A stretch of DNA of 64,000 bases from UBA4636 sp963650915 (GCA_963650915.1 CAVJMJ010000002.1:1-64000); one strand, 5' to 3'. Positions 22,106-32,824 are shown, counted from the first letter of the stretch. Numbers and translations are program-made. Notes: generated by a model not told the origin, from the sequence alone.

Positions 22106-24502
22106 ATGAGAATTCCTTTAAGTTGGTTGAATGATTACGTCGATATCGGAGGTATCTCCGTCGAAGCCTTAAAAAACGGCTTGTTTTCTTGCGGTTTCGA
22201 AGTCGAAGAGGTAATCGAAGTTAATAAAAAAGTTAACAAAATCGTAACTTGCAAAGTTTTGCAAAAAACTCGCCATCCCGCTGCCGATAAACTTTTTGTT
22301 TGTCAGGTCGACGCGGGTAGTTACGGTATTTTGCAAATCGTCACTAACGCTCAAAACGTTCAGGAGGGCGACATCGTTCCCGTTGCGGTAAACGGCGCCA
22401 CGTTGGCGGACGGTACCGTAATTAAAAACGGTAAACTTCGCGGGGTGGAATCCTTCGGTATGTTCTGCGGAGGTGAAGAAATAGGCATTTCTGACGAGTA
22501 CTACGACGGCGCAAGCGGTGATTCCGTTTTGATTTTCCATGATAATTTCGAACTCGGCAAAGAAGTTTGCGATCTTTTAAATATAAAAGACGTCGTTTTC
22601 GATATTTCGGTAACGGCAAACAGACCTGATTGTCAAAGCGTTTTAGGTATTGCCAGGGAAGTTTCCGCACTTCTCGGTAAGCCTTTGAAAATGCCAGAAA
22701 CTTCTTACGAGACGACAGAAATCGATTGTAAGGACAAAGTTTCGGTAAGCGTTCGTGATACCGAACTTTGCCCGAGGTATATGGGTGCCTATTGCTACGA
22801 TATTAAAATCGCACCGTCGCCCAAGTGGATGCAAAAGCGTCTTTATTTAATGGGTATAAGGGCTATAAATAACGTAGTCGATATCACAAATTACGTTTTA
22901 AACGAAATCGGACAACCTATGCACGCTTTCGATTATAGAGAACTCGGAGGGGAAAAAATCGTGGTAAGACGGGCAAACGAAGGGGAAAAAATCGTAACGT
23001 TAGACGATAAAGAGTTTGCTTTAAATAACGATGTTTTAGTAATTTGCGACGAAAATAAACCCTGCGCTTTAGCCGGTATTATGGGCGGAAAAGGTAGTGG
23101 AATCAAAGACGACACGACAGAAATCGTATTCGAAGCCGCAATGTTCAAGCGCGACAATATCCGTAAGAATTCCAGAAAACTCAATCAACGTTCCGATTCT
23201 TCCGCAAGATTTGAAAAAGGTGTGGATCCTTATACCACCGAACTCGGCATGAAGCGCGCGCTTTCTCTTATTTCTTCGTTGGGCGTTGCTAAAGTGGCTA
23301 AAAATATAATCGACGAAAACTCCTTAACCCTTGAAAACAAGGTTATAACCACGAAAGTCGAAAAAATCAATAAACTTCTCGGCATAGAAGTCCCCGAAAC
23401 CGAAATAGTAAGAATACTTAATTCCCTTAATTTCGGCTGTGTACTCAAAGACGGGGAACTTAAAGTTTCCGTACCTCTTTACAGAGAGGACGTCGAAGAT
23501 TACCCCGATTTAGCGGAAGAAGTTATAAGAATGTACGGTTACGAGCATATAAACTGCACTTTGCTTAAAAATTCCGAAATCACTCACGGCGGAAGAAACT
23601 ATTTACAAACAAAGGAACAAAACGCCAAAGATTACTTAAAATACAACGGCTTTAACGAAATCGTAACTTATTCGTTTATATCGCCTAAGGATTATCTGAA
23701 TTTCGATATCGATACTTCTAATCTTAAACTTATAAAACTCAAAAACCCGCTCGGCGAAGATTTGAGCATTATGAGAACGACTTTATTGCCGTCGGTCGTT
23801 TCTGCCGCGATAAGAAATCTGACGAGAAAGAATTTAACGGGCAGACTTTACGAAATGGCTAAAGTTTACCTTGCGGACGAGTTGCCTCTTACCGAACTTC
23901 CTCATGAAAGAACGACGATTTGCATGGCTTTATTCGGTGAGGACGAAGACTTCTTTACCTTAAAAGGTGCGTTTGAAGGGCTTATAGAATGCCTCGGGTA
24001 CAGTAAAAAACTTACGCTTCGAGCCGAGGTCAAACCCTTCTTGCATCCGACAAGATGCGGTGCCTACTTCGACGAAAACGGCGAAGAGGTTTGCTATCTC
24101 GGAGAATTAAGTCCCGTTATTCGTGAAAAAATCGGTGCGGACAAACCTATTTACGTTGCCGAAATAAACTATGAAAAACTTTCGGAAAACTTCGACAAGC
24201 CGATTTTCGTTAAAGCATTTTCAAAGTTCCCGTCGGTTGAGCGCGATTTGGCACTTGTGTGCGACAAAACCGTTACGAACGGTCAAATAGTGGAAACTAT
24301 CGAGTCTGCAAAAATCAAGAACCTTATAAACATCGAACTTTTCGACGTATACACCGGCGACAGAATTTTATCCGACAAAAAGAGTATGGCGTATAGGCTT
24401 ACCTTCTCGTCGGTCGAAAAAACCCTCGAAGTCGAAGAAGTCGACAATTACGTTAAAAAGATTTTGACAAGACTTGAACAAATCGGAGTCAAATTAAGAT
24501 AA
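22106..24502 (+). CDS. pheT: Phenylalanyl-tRNA synthetase beta subunit
   Basis: 798-residue beta subunit with the usual domains in order: tRNA-binding OB fold (about 40-150), B3/B4 editing domain (about 205-385, which hydrolyses Tyr-tRNA-Phe), B5 (about 400-470), inactive synthetase-like core, and C-terminal ferredoxin-fold anticodon-binding domain (about 705-798, starting KAFSKFPSVERDLALV). Full length. It lies 18 bp after pheS and one base before mutS2, so the three are probably co-transcribed. Confidence 0.97.
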   Translation: MRIPLSWLNDYVDIGGISVEALKNGLFSCGFEVEEVIEVNKKVNKIVTCKVLQKTRHPAADKLFVCQVDAGSYGILQIVTNAQNVQEGDIVPVAVNGATLADGTVIKNGKLRGVESFGMFCGGEEIGISDEYYDGASGDSVLIFHDNFELGKEVCDLLNIKDVVFDISVTANRPDCQSVLGIAREVSALLGKPLKMPETSYETTEIDCKDKVSVSVRDTELCPRYMGAYCYDIKIAPSPKWMQKRLYLMGIRAINNVVDITNYVLNEIGQPMHAFDYRELGGEKIVVRRANEGEKIVTLDDKEFALNNDVLVICDENKPCALAGIMGGKGSGIKDDTTEIVFEAAMFKRDNIRKNSRKLNQRSDSSARFEKGVDPYTTELGMKRALSLISSLGVAKVAKNIIDENSLTLENKVITTKVEKINKLLGIEVPETEIVRILNSLNFGCVLKDGELKVSVPLYREDVEDYPDLAEEVIRMYGYEHINCTLLKNSEITHGGRNYLQTKEQNAKDYLKYNGFNEIVTYSFISPKDYLNFDIDTSNLKLIKLKNPLGEDLSIMRTTLLPSVVSAAIRNLTRKNLTGRLYEMAKVYLADELPLTELPHERTTICMALFGEDEDFFTLKGAFEGLIECLGYSKKLTLRAEVKPFLHPTRCGAYFDENGEEVCYLGELSPVIREKIGADKPIYVAEINYEKLSENFDKPIFVKAFSKFPSVERDLALVCDKTVTNGQIVETIESAKIKNLINIELFDVYTGDRILSDKKSMAYRLTFSSVEKTLEVEEVDNYVKKILTRLEQIGVKLR

Positions 24503-24503
24503 A

Positions 24504-26870
24504 ATGACACTCAAAACGCTGAAAACACTTGAATACGACAAAGTTTTAAACCTTGTTTCCGATTGTGCGGTACTAAAAGGCACTAAGCAAAGGTTACTTT
24601 CGTTAACTCCTTTTTCGGATATAGATAGCGTAAACAACGCTCTTAATAAAACCGAAGAGGCGTATAAACTTTTGTTCGATTACGGCGTTTCCGGCGTTGA
24701 TTTTTTTGATGAACCGGGGGACGAACTTGCACGTGCCGAAAAGGGCGCATCGCTTACCCTCGGCGAACTTTTACGCTCGGCAAGGCTTTTAAAGGCGTCA
24801 AGGCTTATAAGAAATTCTTTTACTTCCGTAAAGGACGAGAATATAAAACTTATTCCGGAAATAGCCTTTTTGCTTTATTGCGACCAATACCTCGAAAAAG
24901 AAATTATCTCGAAAGTGCTTTCGGACGATAAACTTGCAGATAACGCATCCGACAGATTATTTGCCCTTCGTAAAAAGATAAAACAACTTAACGAGCAAAT
25001 AAGAGAAAAATTGAACTACTACGTGCGTGCGGAAGATAAATATTTACAAGAAAATATCGTTACGATGCGCGGTGACAGATACGTTATACCGGTTAAAAGC
25101 GAATATCGTTCGAGAATAAAAGGTTTCGTACACGACCAATCGGCAACCGGTTCGACGGTGTTTATCGAGCCTATAGAGGTTTTGGAGTTAAATAACCAAT
25201 TGAGGGTTACTACGGTCGAGGAAGCAAACGAAGTAGAAGAAATAATTCGTGATTTATCTCATAAAATCGGAATGATTGCTCAAAAGCTTTTGTATAACGC
25301 CGAACTTATAAGAGATATAGACGAATATCTTGCTCGCGCGATTTACGCTTATAAGACGAAATCGTTAAAACCTGCGATAAACTCTAAAGGTATCATCGAT
25401 ATCAAACGGGGAAGGCATCCGCTAATCGACGCCAAAAAGGTTGTTCCTTTAGACGTCAGATTGGGTAAAGAATTCAGATATCTGCTTATAACCGGACCTA
25501 ATACCGGCGGTAAAACGGTAACCTTAAAATTGGTAGGCTTATTTACCGCAATGGCGACGAGCGGTATGTTTTTGCCTTGTGCCGAATCGTCGATAGCCCT
25601 TTTTGACAATATTTTTTGCGACGTCGGCGACGAGCAAAGTATCGAGCAAAGTTTATCCACCTTTTCCTCTCACGTTAAAAATTTGGTAGACATTACCGAA
25701 AACGTAAACGACAAATCACTCGTTTTGATAGACGAAATCGGTGCGGGTACAGATCCCGACGAAGGAAGTGCGTTGGCACAAGCCGTTATAGAAAAACTTA
25801 TCGACTGCAAAAGTTACGGCATCGTTACGACCCATTATTCAAAATTAAAAGAATACGCCTATGTAAAAGAGGGCATAATAAACGCTTCGATGGATTTCGA
25901 CAACGAAACCTTCGCACCCATATATAAACTTAATATAGGCGTCCCGGGAACTTCTAACGCTATAGAAATAGCGTCGAGGTTAGGACTTAACAAGGAAATT
26001 ACCGATAGGGCGGTGTCCCTGCTTTCGGATACTAAAATTTCCTTTGAAAACGTTTTGAAGGAAGCCGAAAAAACGAGAAAAACGGCTGAAAACGAAAGGC
26101 GTGAACTTTCCGAAAGTTTGGAAAAGGCAAAAATCGAACTCGATACCATAGAAAAAGAGAAGAATAAACTTTCCGAAGAAAGACAACGGCTTTACGCTCA
26201 GGCAAAAGCCGAATCTCGTCGAATTATCAACGAAAAGGTCGACGAAGCAGACGAACTCGTCGAAAAAATCAAAGACATATTAAATAAAGAAGAAATTTCG
26301 AGCGGCGACATAATAACCGCAAGAACGTTAAGAAACAAACTCGAAGAAAAAAAATATTCCGAGAAGGGCGAAAACGACGCACCGCTTTCATTAAAGCCCT
26401 GCGACGGAAATTTGAAAGTAGGCGATAGGGTTTACGTAAAATCAATGGGCACCTTTGCCACGGTTTCAAGCGTAAACACGAAAAAAGGTGAATGTTTCGT
26501 TTCGATAGGAAGTATGCGTCTCGGCGTTAAAACTTATGACTTGCTGGTAAGCGGTAAAAAGGAAGAAACGAAAAAGACAAACAAAGCGGTACCGTCGGTA
26601 AAACTTAACGTCGAGCCGATATCTTCGTTCAGCGGTGAAATAAACCTCATCGGCGAAAGGAGAGAAGAAGCAATCGATAACGTCGTTAAGTTCCTCGACC
26701 AAGCAATTTTAGCGGGGGCTAAAACCGTTCGCATCGTTCACGGAAAGGGACAAAAAATTCTTCGTCACGCCGTTTGGGATGTCTTGCGCAAGCATAAATC
26801 GGTTGAAGATTTTAGGCTCGGAAAGTACGGCGAGGGCGAAGACGGTGTCACAATCGTTACGCTAAAATAA
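24504..26870 (+). CDS. mutS2: Endonuclease MutS2
   Basis: 788-residue MutS-family ATPase with a C-terminal Smr domain. The ATPase core has Walker A GPNTGGKTVTLK near residue 332, Walker B SLVLIDEIGAGTDPDEG, and a long coiled coil after it (about 515-620). The Smr domain occupies the last 80 residues with the HGKG motif and a motif reading INLIGERREEA, where many relatives have LDLRG. Members split collided ribosomes and/or suppress recombination. The pheT-mutS2 linkage is common in Firmicutes. Confidence 0.95.
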   Translation: MTLKTLKTLEYDKVLNLVSDCAVLKGTKQRLLSLTPFSDIDSVNNALNKTEEAYKLLFDYGVSGVDFFDEPGDELARAEKGASLTLGELLRSARLLKASRLIRNSFTSVKDENIKLIPEIAFLLYCDQYLEKEIISKVLSDDKLADNASDRLFALRKKIKQLNEQIREKLNYYVRAEDKYLQENIVTMRGDRYVIPVKSEYRSRIKGFVHDQSATGSTVFIEPIEVLELNNQLRVTTVEEANEVEEIIRDLSHKIGMIAQKLLYNAELIRDIDEYLARAIYAYKTKSLKPAINSKGIIDIKRGRHPLIDAKKVVPLDVRLGKEFRYLLITGPNTGGKTVTLKLVGLFTAMATSGMFLPCAESSIALFDNIFCDVGDEQSIEQSLSTFSSHVKNLVDITENVNDKSLVLIDEIGAGTDPDEGSALAQAVIEKLIDCKSYGIVTTHYSKLKEYAYVKEGIINASMDFDNETFAPIYKLNIGVPGTSNAIEIASRLGLNKEITDRAVSLLSDTKISFENVLKEAEKTRKTAENERRELSESLEKAKIELDTIEKEKNKLSEERQRLYAQAKAESRRIINEKVDEADELVEKIKDILNKEEISSGDIITARTLRNKLEEKKYSEKGENDAPLSLKPCDGNLKVGDRVYVKSMGTFATVSSVNTKKGECFVSIGSMRLGVKTYDLLVSGKKEETKKTNKAVPSVKLNVEPISSFSGEINLIGERREEAIDNVVKFLDQAILAGAKTVRIVHGKGQKILRHAVWDVLRKHKSVEDFRLGKYGEGEDGVTIVTLK

Positions 26871-26920
26871 AATTACGCTCGTCGTAATAATTTCAAAAAT
26901 CGAAGATTATATCAGTGATT

Positions 26921-28045
26921 ATGAACAAAATTATATATCTTGACAATGCGGCGACGACTCGTCCCGATAAGGAAAAGTTGGAAGCCGCCGCAAAATATGC
27001 CGAGGATTATTATTTTAATCCTTCGGCACTGTATTCTTGCGGAAGAAAAGTTTCTCAAGACTTAGCAGAGTTAAAAAGCGTTCTGTTAGGTAGAAACGGA
27101 TTTCATAAAGTCATATTGACGTCGTGCGGATCTGAAAGCGACAATACGGCGATTTTTAGTTTTTCAAAGCGAGGTAACGTCGTTACGACCGAAGGCGAGC
27201 ATTCCGCTGTATACAACCCTTTTATGAAGGTAAAGGAGAAAGGCATTGAGGTTCGTTTTGCAAAACTTAACGACGGCGGAGGAGTCAACGTCGACGATTT
27301 ACTTTCAAAAATCGACGATAAAACCTGTTTTTGTAGCGTCGTACACGTGAACAACGAAACCGGTGCCATTAACCCGATAAACGAAATCGCAACCTTAGTA
27401 AAACAAAAAGCACCTAAATGCATATTCCATAGCGACGGGGTTCAAGCCTTCGGTAAATTGGATTATCTTTTAGGCGAAAACGTTGATTTGTATTCGGCTT
27501 CCGCCCATAAAATCGGCGGTTTAAAGGGCACTGGCGCACTTTTTTATAAAAGCAACTTAAACCTTTCTCCGCTTATACTCGGAGGCGGTCAGGAAGGCGG
27601 AATTCGCTCTGGAACGGAAAACGTCATGGGTTTAAAACTTTTTGCCGACGTTTATAAGGAAAAAATCGAAAAGGTTAAAGATAACTACGCAAAAATGCAG
27701 GCGTTAAAAGATTACGTCTTAAAAAACATTGACTTAAATCTTTTCAAAGTATTGTCGCCGTCCGACGGGTCGCCTTATATCGTTACACTTTCCGCGGTAG
27801 GGTTAAGGGGAGCCGTTCTTCAAAACATGCTTGACGACGACGGAATTTTAATAGGAACGGGTTCGGCTTGTTCGTCAAAAAAGCCGTTTTCGAGAATTTT
27901 ATCTTCTTACATAAAAGACCCGAACGTTTTAAACGGTGTCGTAAGATTGAGTTTTGAACCTGAAACAAATTTTGACGACGTAAAATTTGCCGTTGACAGG
28001 CTAAATTATAATGCACTAAAACTTAGCGAGAAAATTAAAATATGA
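26921..28045 (+). CDS. Cysteine desulfurase (NifS/IscS family), likely sulfur donor for ThiI
   Basis: 374-residue PLP enzyme moving sulfur from cysteine onto its own cysteine. Landmarks are LDNAATTRP at 7-15, HVNNETGAINPI, the PLP-lysine motif SAHKIGGLKGTGAL and the catalytic cysteine in GTGSACSSK near 320. It overlaps thiI by ATGA, the same pairing as B. subtilis nifZ-thiI, so it probably feeds 4-thiouridine synthesis in tRNA. ATG 26921 is preferred to GTG 26915. No Shine-Dalgarno sequence is visible. Confidence 0.93.
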   Translation: MNKIIYLDNAATTRPDKEKLEAAAKYAEDYYFNPSALYSCGRKVSQDLAELKSVLLGRNGFHKVILTSCGSESDNTAIFSFSKRGNVVTTEGEHSAVYNPFMKVKEKGIEVRFAKLNDGGGVNVDDLLSKIDDKTCFCSVVHVNNETGAINPINEIATLVKQKAPKCIFHSDGVQAFGKLDYLLGENVDLYSASAHKIGGLKGTGALFYKSNLNLSPLILGGGQEGGIRSGTENVMGLKLFADVYKEKIEKVKDNYAKMQALKDYVLKNIDLNLFKVLSPSDGSPYIVTLSAVGLRGAVLQNMLDDDGILIGTGSACSSKKPFSRILSSYIKDPNVLNGVVRLSFEPETNFDDVKFAVDRLNYNALKLSEKIKI

Positions 28046-29199
28046 AAAATGCCATAATTATCAGATATTGTGAAATTCATTTAAAAGGCAAAAACAGAAG
28101 TTTTTTCGAAAGACTTTTGGTGGAAGCCGTAGAAAAGGCGATGCACGGAATTAAGCACACCTTCAAATCGATGAACACCCGTTATCTTATAGAAGATTAC
28201 GACGAAGCCGATTATTCTTTAATAGTGTCGAGATTATTAAAGGTTTGCGGTATTCACTCGTTAAGTCCCGCAAAAGTCGTAAATTCGAATTTTGAAGAAA
28301 TCCGCGACTGTTGCGTTTTGATAACCGAGGGTAAAAAGGGCGAATTCAAAGTAAACACCAACCGAGCAGACAAAAAATTCCCGATGCATTCGGTTGAACT
28401 TTCGCGTGAAATCGGAGGAGTTCTGCTCGATAATTACGCACCTAACATCAAAGTCAACGTTATCGACCCTGAATTCGTCGTTAACATAGACATAAGAGAA
28501 AGGGGCGAAACTTTGATTTATACAGACGTCATAAAAGGCTTAGGCGGGCTTCCGACAGGCTCGTCGGGTAAAGGAATGTTAATGATTTCTGGCGGTATAG
28601 ACAGTCCAGTTGCCGGCTTTATGCTTGCAAAACGCGGTATGAGGCTTGAAGCGGTTCATTTTCACAGTTATCCGTACACGAGCGAGGCTGCCTTGGATAA
28701 GGTAAAAACTCTCGCAAAAATGGTTTCGGAATATTCATGCGGAATCAAACTCCATATCGTTAAATTTACCCACATTCAGGAAGAAATTCACGAAAAATGC
28801 CCGGAAGACTTAATGATAACGATGATGCGTAGATTTATGATGCGCATAGCCGAGCGTTTAGCCGAAAAAAACGGTTGTCAGGCAATCATTACCGGTGAAA
28901 GTTTGGGGCAGGTTGCAAGCCAAACCATCGAAAGCATTACCACTTCAAACGCCGTGGTATCCATGCCGATGCTTCGCCCGCTTATCGCTTTTGACAAACT
29001 TGAGATAATCGAAATTGCAAATAAAATCGGCACTTTTGAAACGTCTATACTTCCTTACGAAGATTGTTGCACGGTATTTTTACCTAAATTCCCGGCGACT
29101 AAACCGAAAATGGAAGTTGTTTTAAAAGCCGAAAAAGCACTTGACGTCGAGGCACTTATATCGGAAGCGCTCGACTCGGTGGATACGATCGTTTATTAG
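28042..29199 (+). CDS. thiI: tRNA 4-thiouridine synthase ThiI
   Basis: 385-residue enzyme that adenylates U8 of tRNA and replaces its O4 by sulfur from a partner desulfurase. Order: N-terminal ferredoxin-like and THUMP domains (about 1-165), PP-loop AANH domain with SGGIDS at 183-188, and the conserved CCTVFLPKFPATKPK near the end. There is no C-terminal rhodanese domain, so it is the short type working with a dedicated desulfurase, encoded just upstream with overlapping codons. Confidence 0.96.
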   Translation: MKNAIIIRYCEIHLKGKNRSFFERLLVEAVEKAMHGIKHTFKSMNTRYLIEDYDEADYSLIVSRLLKVCGIHSLSPAKVVNSNFEEIRDCCVLITEGKKGEFKVNTNRADKKFPMHSVELSREIGGVLLDNYAPNIKVNVIDPEFVVNIDIRERGETLIYTDVIKGLGGLPTGSSGKGMLMISGGIDSPVAGFMLAKRGMRLEAVHFHSYPYTSEAALDKVKTLAKMVSEYSCGIKLHIVKFTHIQEEIHEKCPEDLMITMMRRFMMRIAERLAEKNGCQAIITGESLGQVASQTIESITTSNAVVSMPMLRPLIAFDKLEIIEIANKIGTFETSILPYEDCCTVFLPKFPATKPKMEVVLKAEKALDVEALISEALDSVDTIVY

Positions 29200-29232
29200 A
29201 CGATGAAATTGATTAAATAATGAGGTTTAAAT

Positions 29233-30456
29233 ATGAAAAAATCCGTTCTTAAAGCCTATGCCGAACTTATCGCTCAAAAGGGCGTAAACGTTCAACACGG
29301 ACAGGAAGTTTTGGTTATGTGTCAACTCGATCAACCGGAGTTTGTCGAAATGGTCGTCGAAAGCCTGTATAAACACGGTGCTAAAAAAGTTTACGTCGAT
29401 TGGGCTTACGATGCTTTAACCAAACTTCACGTTAAGTACCAATCGGACGAAACTTTGTCCAAGGTAGACAGACTTGCCATGGCAAAAATAAAATGGCGTG
29501 CCGAAACCCTTCCTGCCCATTTATATCTCGTATCGGAAGACCCCGACGGACTTTCCGGCATCAACATCGAAAAGTTTATGCGCGCTCAGCAGGCGAAAAT
29601 GAAGGTCATTAAGCCGTATAGAGATAAAATGGAATCCAAATATCAATGGTGTATTGCGGCAGTCCCCGGTAAAAAATGGGCAAGTAAAGTTTTCCCCGAT
29701 ATGCCCGTTGCGAAGGCAGTCGAAAAACTTTGGAACAGTATACTTACCGCATCGAGAGCGTTTGGAGATCCGATAAAAAATTGGAACGAACATAACGTCA
29801 ATATAAAGGCAAAATGCACTGCTTTAAACAACATGCATTTGAGTAAATTGCATTACACTTCGTCAAACGGAACGGATTTTACCGTTTGGCTTAACGAACT
29901 CGGAAAATTCAACGGCGGATACGATACTACGTTGTCCGGCGTAGATTTTAACCCCAATATACCGTCGGAAGAAGTATATACTTCACCTAAAGCGGGTAAG
30001 GCGGAAGGCGTCGTTTACGCAACCAAACCGCTATCCTATAACGGACAACTTATTGACGGCTTCCATATTCGCTTCGAAGACGGAAAAGTCAAGGAAGTTT
30101 TTGCCGAGAAAAACCAAGCGTTGCTCGAAAAAATGGTAAAAACCGACGAAGGTGCATCTATGCTCGGCGAATGTGCGCTCGTTCCTTACGATAGTCCCAT
30201 AAACAACACGGGCGTGTTGTTCTACGAAACGTTGTTTGACGAAAACTGCTGTTGCCATTTGGCACTCGGAAGAGGTTTTCCCGATTGTTTATACGGCTTT
30301 GAAAAAATGACGCAAAAAGAACAGCATAAAAACGGCATAAACGATTCTCAAATTCACGTCGATTTTATGATAGGTTCTAAAGATTTAAAAATCGTCGGTA
30401 CCGATAAACGTGGTAAGGAAATTTTGATTTTCAACAACGGCAATTGGGCAATATAA
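29233..30456 (+). CDS. Aminopeptidase, M29 family (AmpS/PepS-like)
   Basis: 407-residue cytosolic metallopeptidase of the thermophilic aminopeptidase (M29) family, removing N-terminal residues from peptides. Likely metal-ligand regions are visible in order: SNGTDFTVWL, the GECALVPYDSPINNTGV segment, HLALGRGFPDC and IHVDFMIGS. Length is usual for the family (about 410). A weak GAGG precedes the ATG. Specificity cannot be read from sequence. Confidence 0.93.
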   Translation: MKKSVLKAYAELIAQKGVNVQHGQEVLVMCQLDQPEFVEMVVESLYKHGAKKVYVDWAYDALTKLHVKYQSDETLSKVDRLAMAKIKWRAETLPAHLYLVSEDPDGLSGINIEKFMRAQQAKMKVIKPYRDKMESKYQWCIAAVPGKKWASKVFPDMPVAKAVEKLWNSILTASRAFGDPIKNWNEHNVNIKAKCTALNNMHLSKLHYTSSNGTDFTVWLNELGKFNGGYDTTLSGVDFNPNIPSEEVYTSPKAGKAEGVVYATKPLSYNGQLIDGFHIRFEDGKVKEVFAEKNQALLEKMVKTDEGASMLGECALVPYDSPINNTGVLFYETLFDENCCCHLALGRGFPDCLYGFEKMTQKEQHKNGINDSQIHVDFMIGSKDLKIVGTDKRGKEILIFNNGNWAI

Positions 30457-30559
30457 TTTTTAAAAAATAGTATAAACTGATAGGTATTACGATTTTTAAT
30501 AGATAAAAATATAATTTAAATTATTACATTTTAGTATTTTAAAATTTGGAGGATAAATT

Positions 30560-31822
30560 ATGAAATTTACTTTGTCAATAATCGGTTGCGGTTCGAGAGG
30601 CTGTGACACCTACGGAAGCATTGCTTTCTGTCAAAAAGATAAATTCGATATCGTTTCTTTGTGCGACGTCAATGCTAAAAAGTTGGAAAAATACGGCGTT
30701 ATTTTTAACGTCCCCGAGAGCATGCGTTTTACCGACGAGGACGAATTTTTTAAAGAAAAACGCAGTGATGCTTTGGTTATCGCGTCACTCGACAAAGATC
30801 ACGTCAGACAATGTTTAAAGGCAATAAAACTCGGTTACACCATATTATTGGAAAAGCCGATTTCCGACAACGAAGCCGAACTTAGAGAATTGTTGGCAGA
30901 ACAGAAAAAGCACGACGCAAAAATTATGGTTTGCCACGTTTTGCGTTACGCTCCCGCTTTTGTGGAAGTAAAAAAATTGCTCGACCAAAAAGTTATCGGT
31001 AATCTTATAATGATAGATTCCATCGAGCAGATTGCCTATTGGCATTTTGCGCACAGTTACGTTCGCGGAAATTGGAGAAGAAAAGAGGATACCGCACCCC
31101 TTGTTTTGGCTAAATGTTGCCATGACCTCGATCTTTTGCAATATTATGCGTGTTCTAAGGCGTCGAGCGTAAATTCACTCGGCAGTTTGGCTTATTTTAA
31201 CGAGGAAAACGCACCAAAAGGTTCGTCCGATCGTTGCGTTACTTGTTCGCTCAATGATTCATGCCCCTATAGTGCACTCAATTTTTACGTTAAAAATTAC
31301 CAAAAAATCGGCTCGCCCGAAAATCAATGGCCGTATAACGTAGTATGTCCCGAAATCCCCGATAACGCAGACAAACTTTTACACGCTATAACCGTCGGTA
31401 ATTACGGAAGATGCGTTTTCAGGTGCGATAACGACGTTTGCGATAATCAAATTGTTTCCATTCATTTTGAAAACGGTATAAACGCCGTTTTAAAAACTAC
31501 GGCTTTTACTCACGATACCGGAAGAATTACCATTTTTTACGGCACGTTGGGCGAGATAGAGTTCGATGAAACGCGCGGTGTTATTATCGTTAAAGAATTC
31601 GGCAAGGAAAACAGAACCGTATATATGAAAGACTTGACGAGTAACGACGAGTTCGGACACGGCGGTGGAGACGGAGGAACGATGAATGCCTTTTATAACC
31701 TTTTGTGCGGAAAAACGAATCCCGAAACCTCTCTCGAAAAATCAATCGAAAGTCATTTGATGGGTATTTGCGCCGAAAAATCTCGTTTAAACGGCGGACA
31801 AACCGTAAAAATCGAACACTGA
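30560..31822 (+). CDS. Gfo/Idh/MocA family NAD(P)-dependent oxidoreductase
   Basis: 420-residue protein with an N-terminal Rossmann fold (GCGSRGCDTYG at about 10-20; EKPISD with the conserved Lys-Pro near 95) and the C-terminal alpha/beta substrate domain of the family. A cysteine-rich insertion CVTCSLNDSCPYSA near 225-240 occurs in a subgroup of these enzymes in Firmicutes, possibly as a metal site. Such enzymes oxidise or reduce sugars, inositols or related compounds; the substrate is unknown. GGAGG gives an excellent ribosome-binding site. Its 103-bp upstream gap has a TATAAT at 30510-30515 with a poor -35, so it may have its own promoter. Confidence 0.9.
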   Translation: MKFTLSIIGCGSRGCDTYGSIAFCQKDKFDIVSLCDVNAKKLEKYGVIFNVPESMRFTDEDEFFKEKRSDALVIASLDKDHVRQCLKAIKLGYTILLEKPISDNEAELRELLAEQKKHDAKIMVCHVLRYAPAFVEVKKLLDQKVIGNLIMIDSIEQIAYWHFAHSYVRGNWRRKEDTAPLVLAKCCHDLDLLQYYACSKASSVNSLGSLAYFNEENAPKGSSDRCVTCSLNDSCPYSALNFYVKNYQKIGSPENQWPYNVVCPEIPDNADKLLHAITVGNYGRCVFRCDNDVCDNQIVSIHFENGINAVLKTTAFTHDTGRITIFYGTLGEIEFDETRGVIIVKEFGKENRTVYMKDLTSNDEFGHGGGDGGTMNAFYNLLCGKTNPETSLEKSIESHLMGICAEKSRLNGGQTVKIEH

Positions 31823-31828
31823 TTTTTT

Positions 31829-32764
31829 ATGAAATTTAAAGAATTTACCGTAACTACTACCGATGAAGCCGAAGAACTCGTTGCCGACATATTTTGGAAC
31901 TACACAAATTACGGTGTAGCGGTTTCGTCGCTAAAAGACGTTTTAGAACTTACCGAAAACAGACGCGATACATTTGACTATATCGACGATAAACTTTTCG
32001 ATAAAGTAGGCGGTGTATCCCTCGTGAAAGCATATTTCGATCTCGATAGCTCGGAAGAAAAGAAGATTTTAATAGGTAAGCATTTAGAAAATTTAAGAAA
32101 AAACGCCGAAGGAAATTTAAAAGTCGGGACGTTGGAACTTATAGAAAGGGAAGTCGACGGCGACGATTGGATAGAAGTCTGGCGCAAGCATTTCAGACCT
32201 ATTTCTTTCGGAAAAATCACAGTTTGCCCCAAGTGGATAAATTATAAAGACGACGGGTACGTGGTGTACCTCGATTCCAATTCGGCTTTCGGAACTGGTG
32301 AACACGAAACCACCTCGATGTGTATCGAACACTTGCAAAAATATGTAAAACCCTGCGACGTCGTGGTTGACGTTGGCTCTGGAACGGGAATACTCGGTAT
32401 TTCGGCAAAAAAATTGGGAGCGGATAAGGTGATATTAACCGACATCGATCCCGTAGCGGTTGAGGCTTCTCGGCATAACGTAATAATTAACGGCGTCGAT
32501 AAAGACGTTACCGTTTATAATACGAGCCTTTTAACGGGCGTTGAAATAAAAGGCGACATAGTAGTCGCTAATATTACGGCGGACGTTTTAAAGGTGTTGT
32601 CGCAACAAATTTTATCTTATGTAAAGAAAGACGGCATTATTATTTTAAGCGGAATTTTAAAAGACCGAAAAGATGAAGTTATATCGGTTTACTTAAAGTC
32701 GGGCTTTATGTTATTGCAATCGAAAACGATCGGAGAATGGTCATCGGTTGTTATGAAACTGTAA
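31829..32764 (+). CDS. prmA: Ribosomal protein L11 methyltransferase PrmA
   Basis: 311-residue SAM methyltransferase that trimethylates ribosomal protein L11. Motif I DVGSGTGILGISAKKLG is near residue 178; the preceding SAFGTGEHETTSMC and the later VVANITADVL (NIL/NIT catalytic-loop motif) are typical of PrmA. It lies 6 bp after the oxidoreductase and upstream of mtaB. rsmE, which commonly sits between prmA and mtaB, is missing. Confidence 0.95.
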   Translation: MKFKEFTVTTTDEAEELVADIFWNYTNYGVAVSSLKDVLELTENRRDTFDYIDDKLFDKVGGVSLVKAYFDLDSSEEKKILIGKHLENLRKNAEGNLKVGTLELIEREVDGDDWIEVWRKHFRPISFGKITVCPKWINYKDDGYVVYLDSNSAFGTGEHETTSMCIEHLQKYVKPCDVVVDVGSGTGILGISAKKLGADKVILTDIDPVAVEASRHNVIINGVDKDVTVYNTSLLTGVEIKGDIVVANITADVLKVLSQQILSYVKKDGIIILSGILKDRKDEVISVYLKSGFMLLQSKTIGEWSSVVMKL

Positions 32765-32824
32765 TTACCAAGTTCGTAATTATCGTCAAAATCACTGAAT
32801 TTATCAAGGAAATTTACTATTTTT

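Noticed and set aside
22169..22540. 123-codon frame on the - strand over pheT
   Set aside because: Antisense shadow of the tRNA-binding and following region of PheT.
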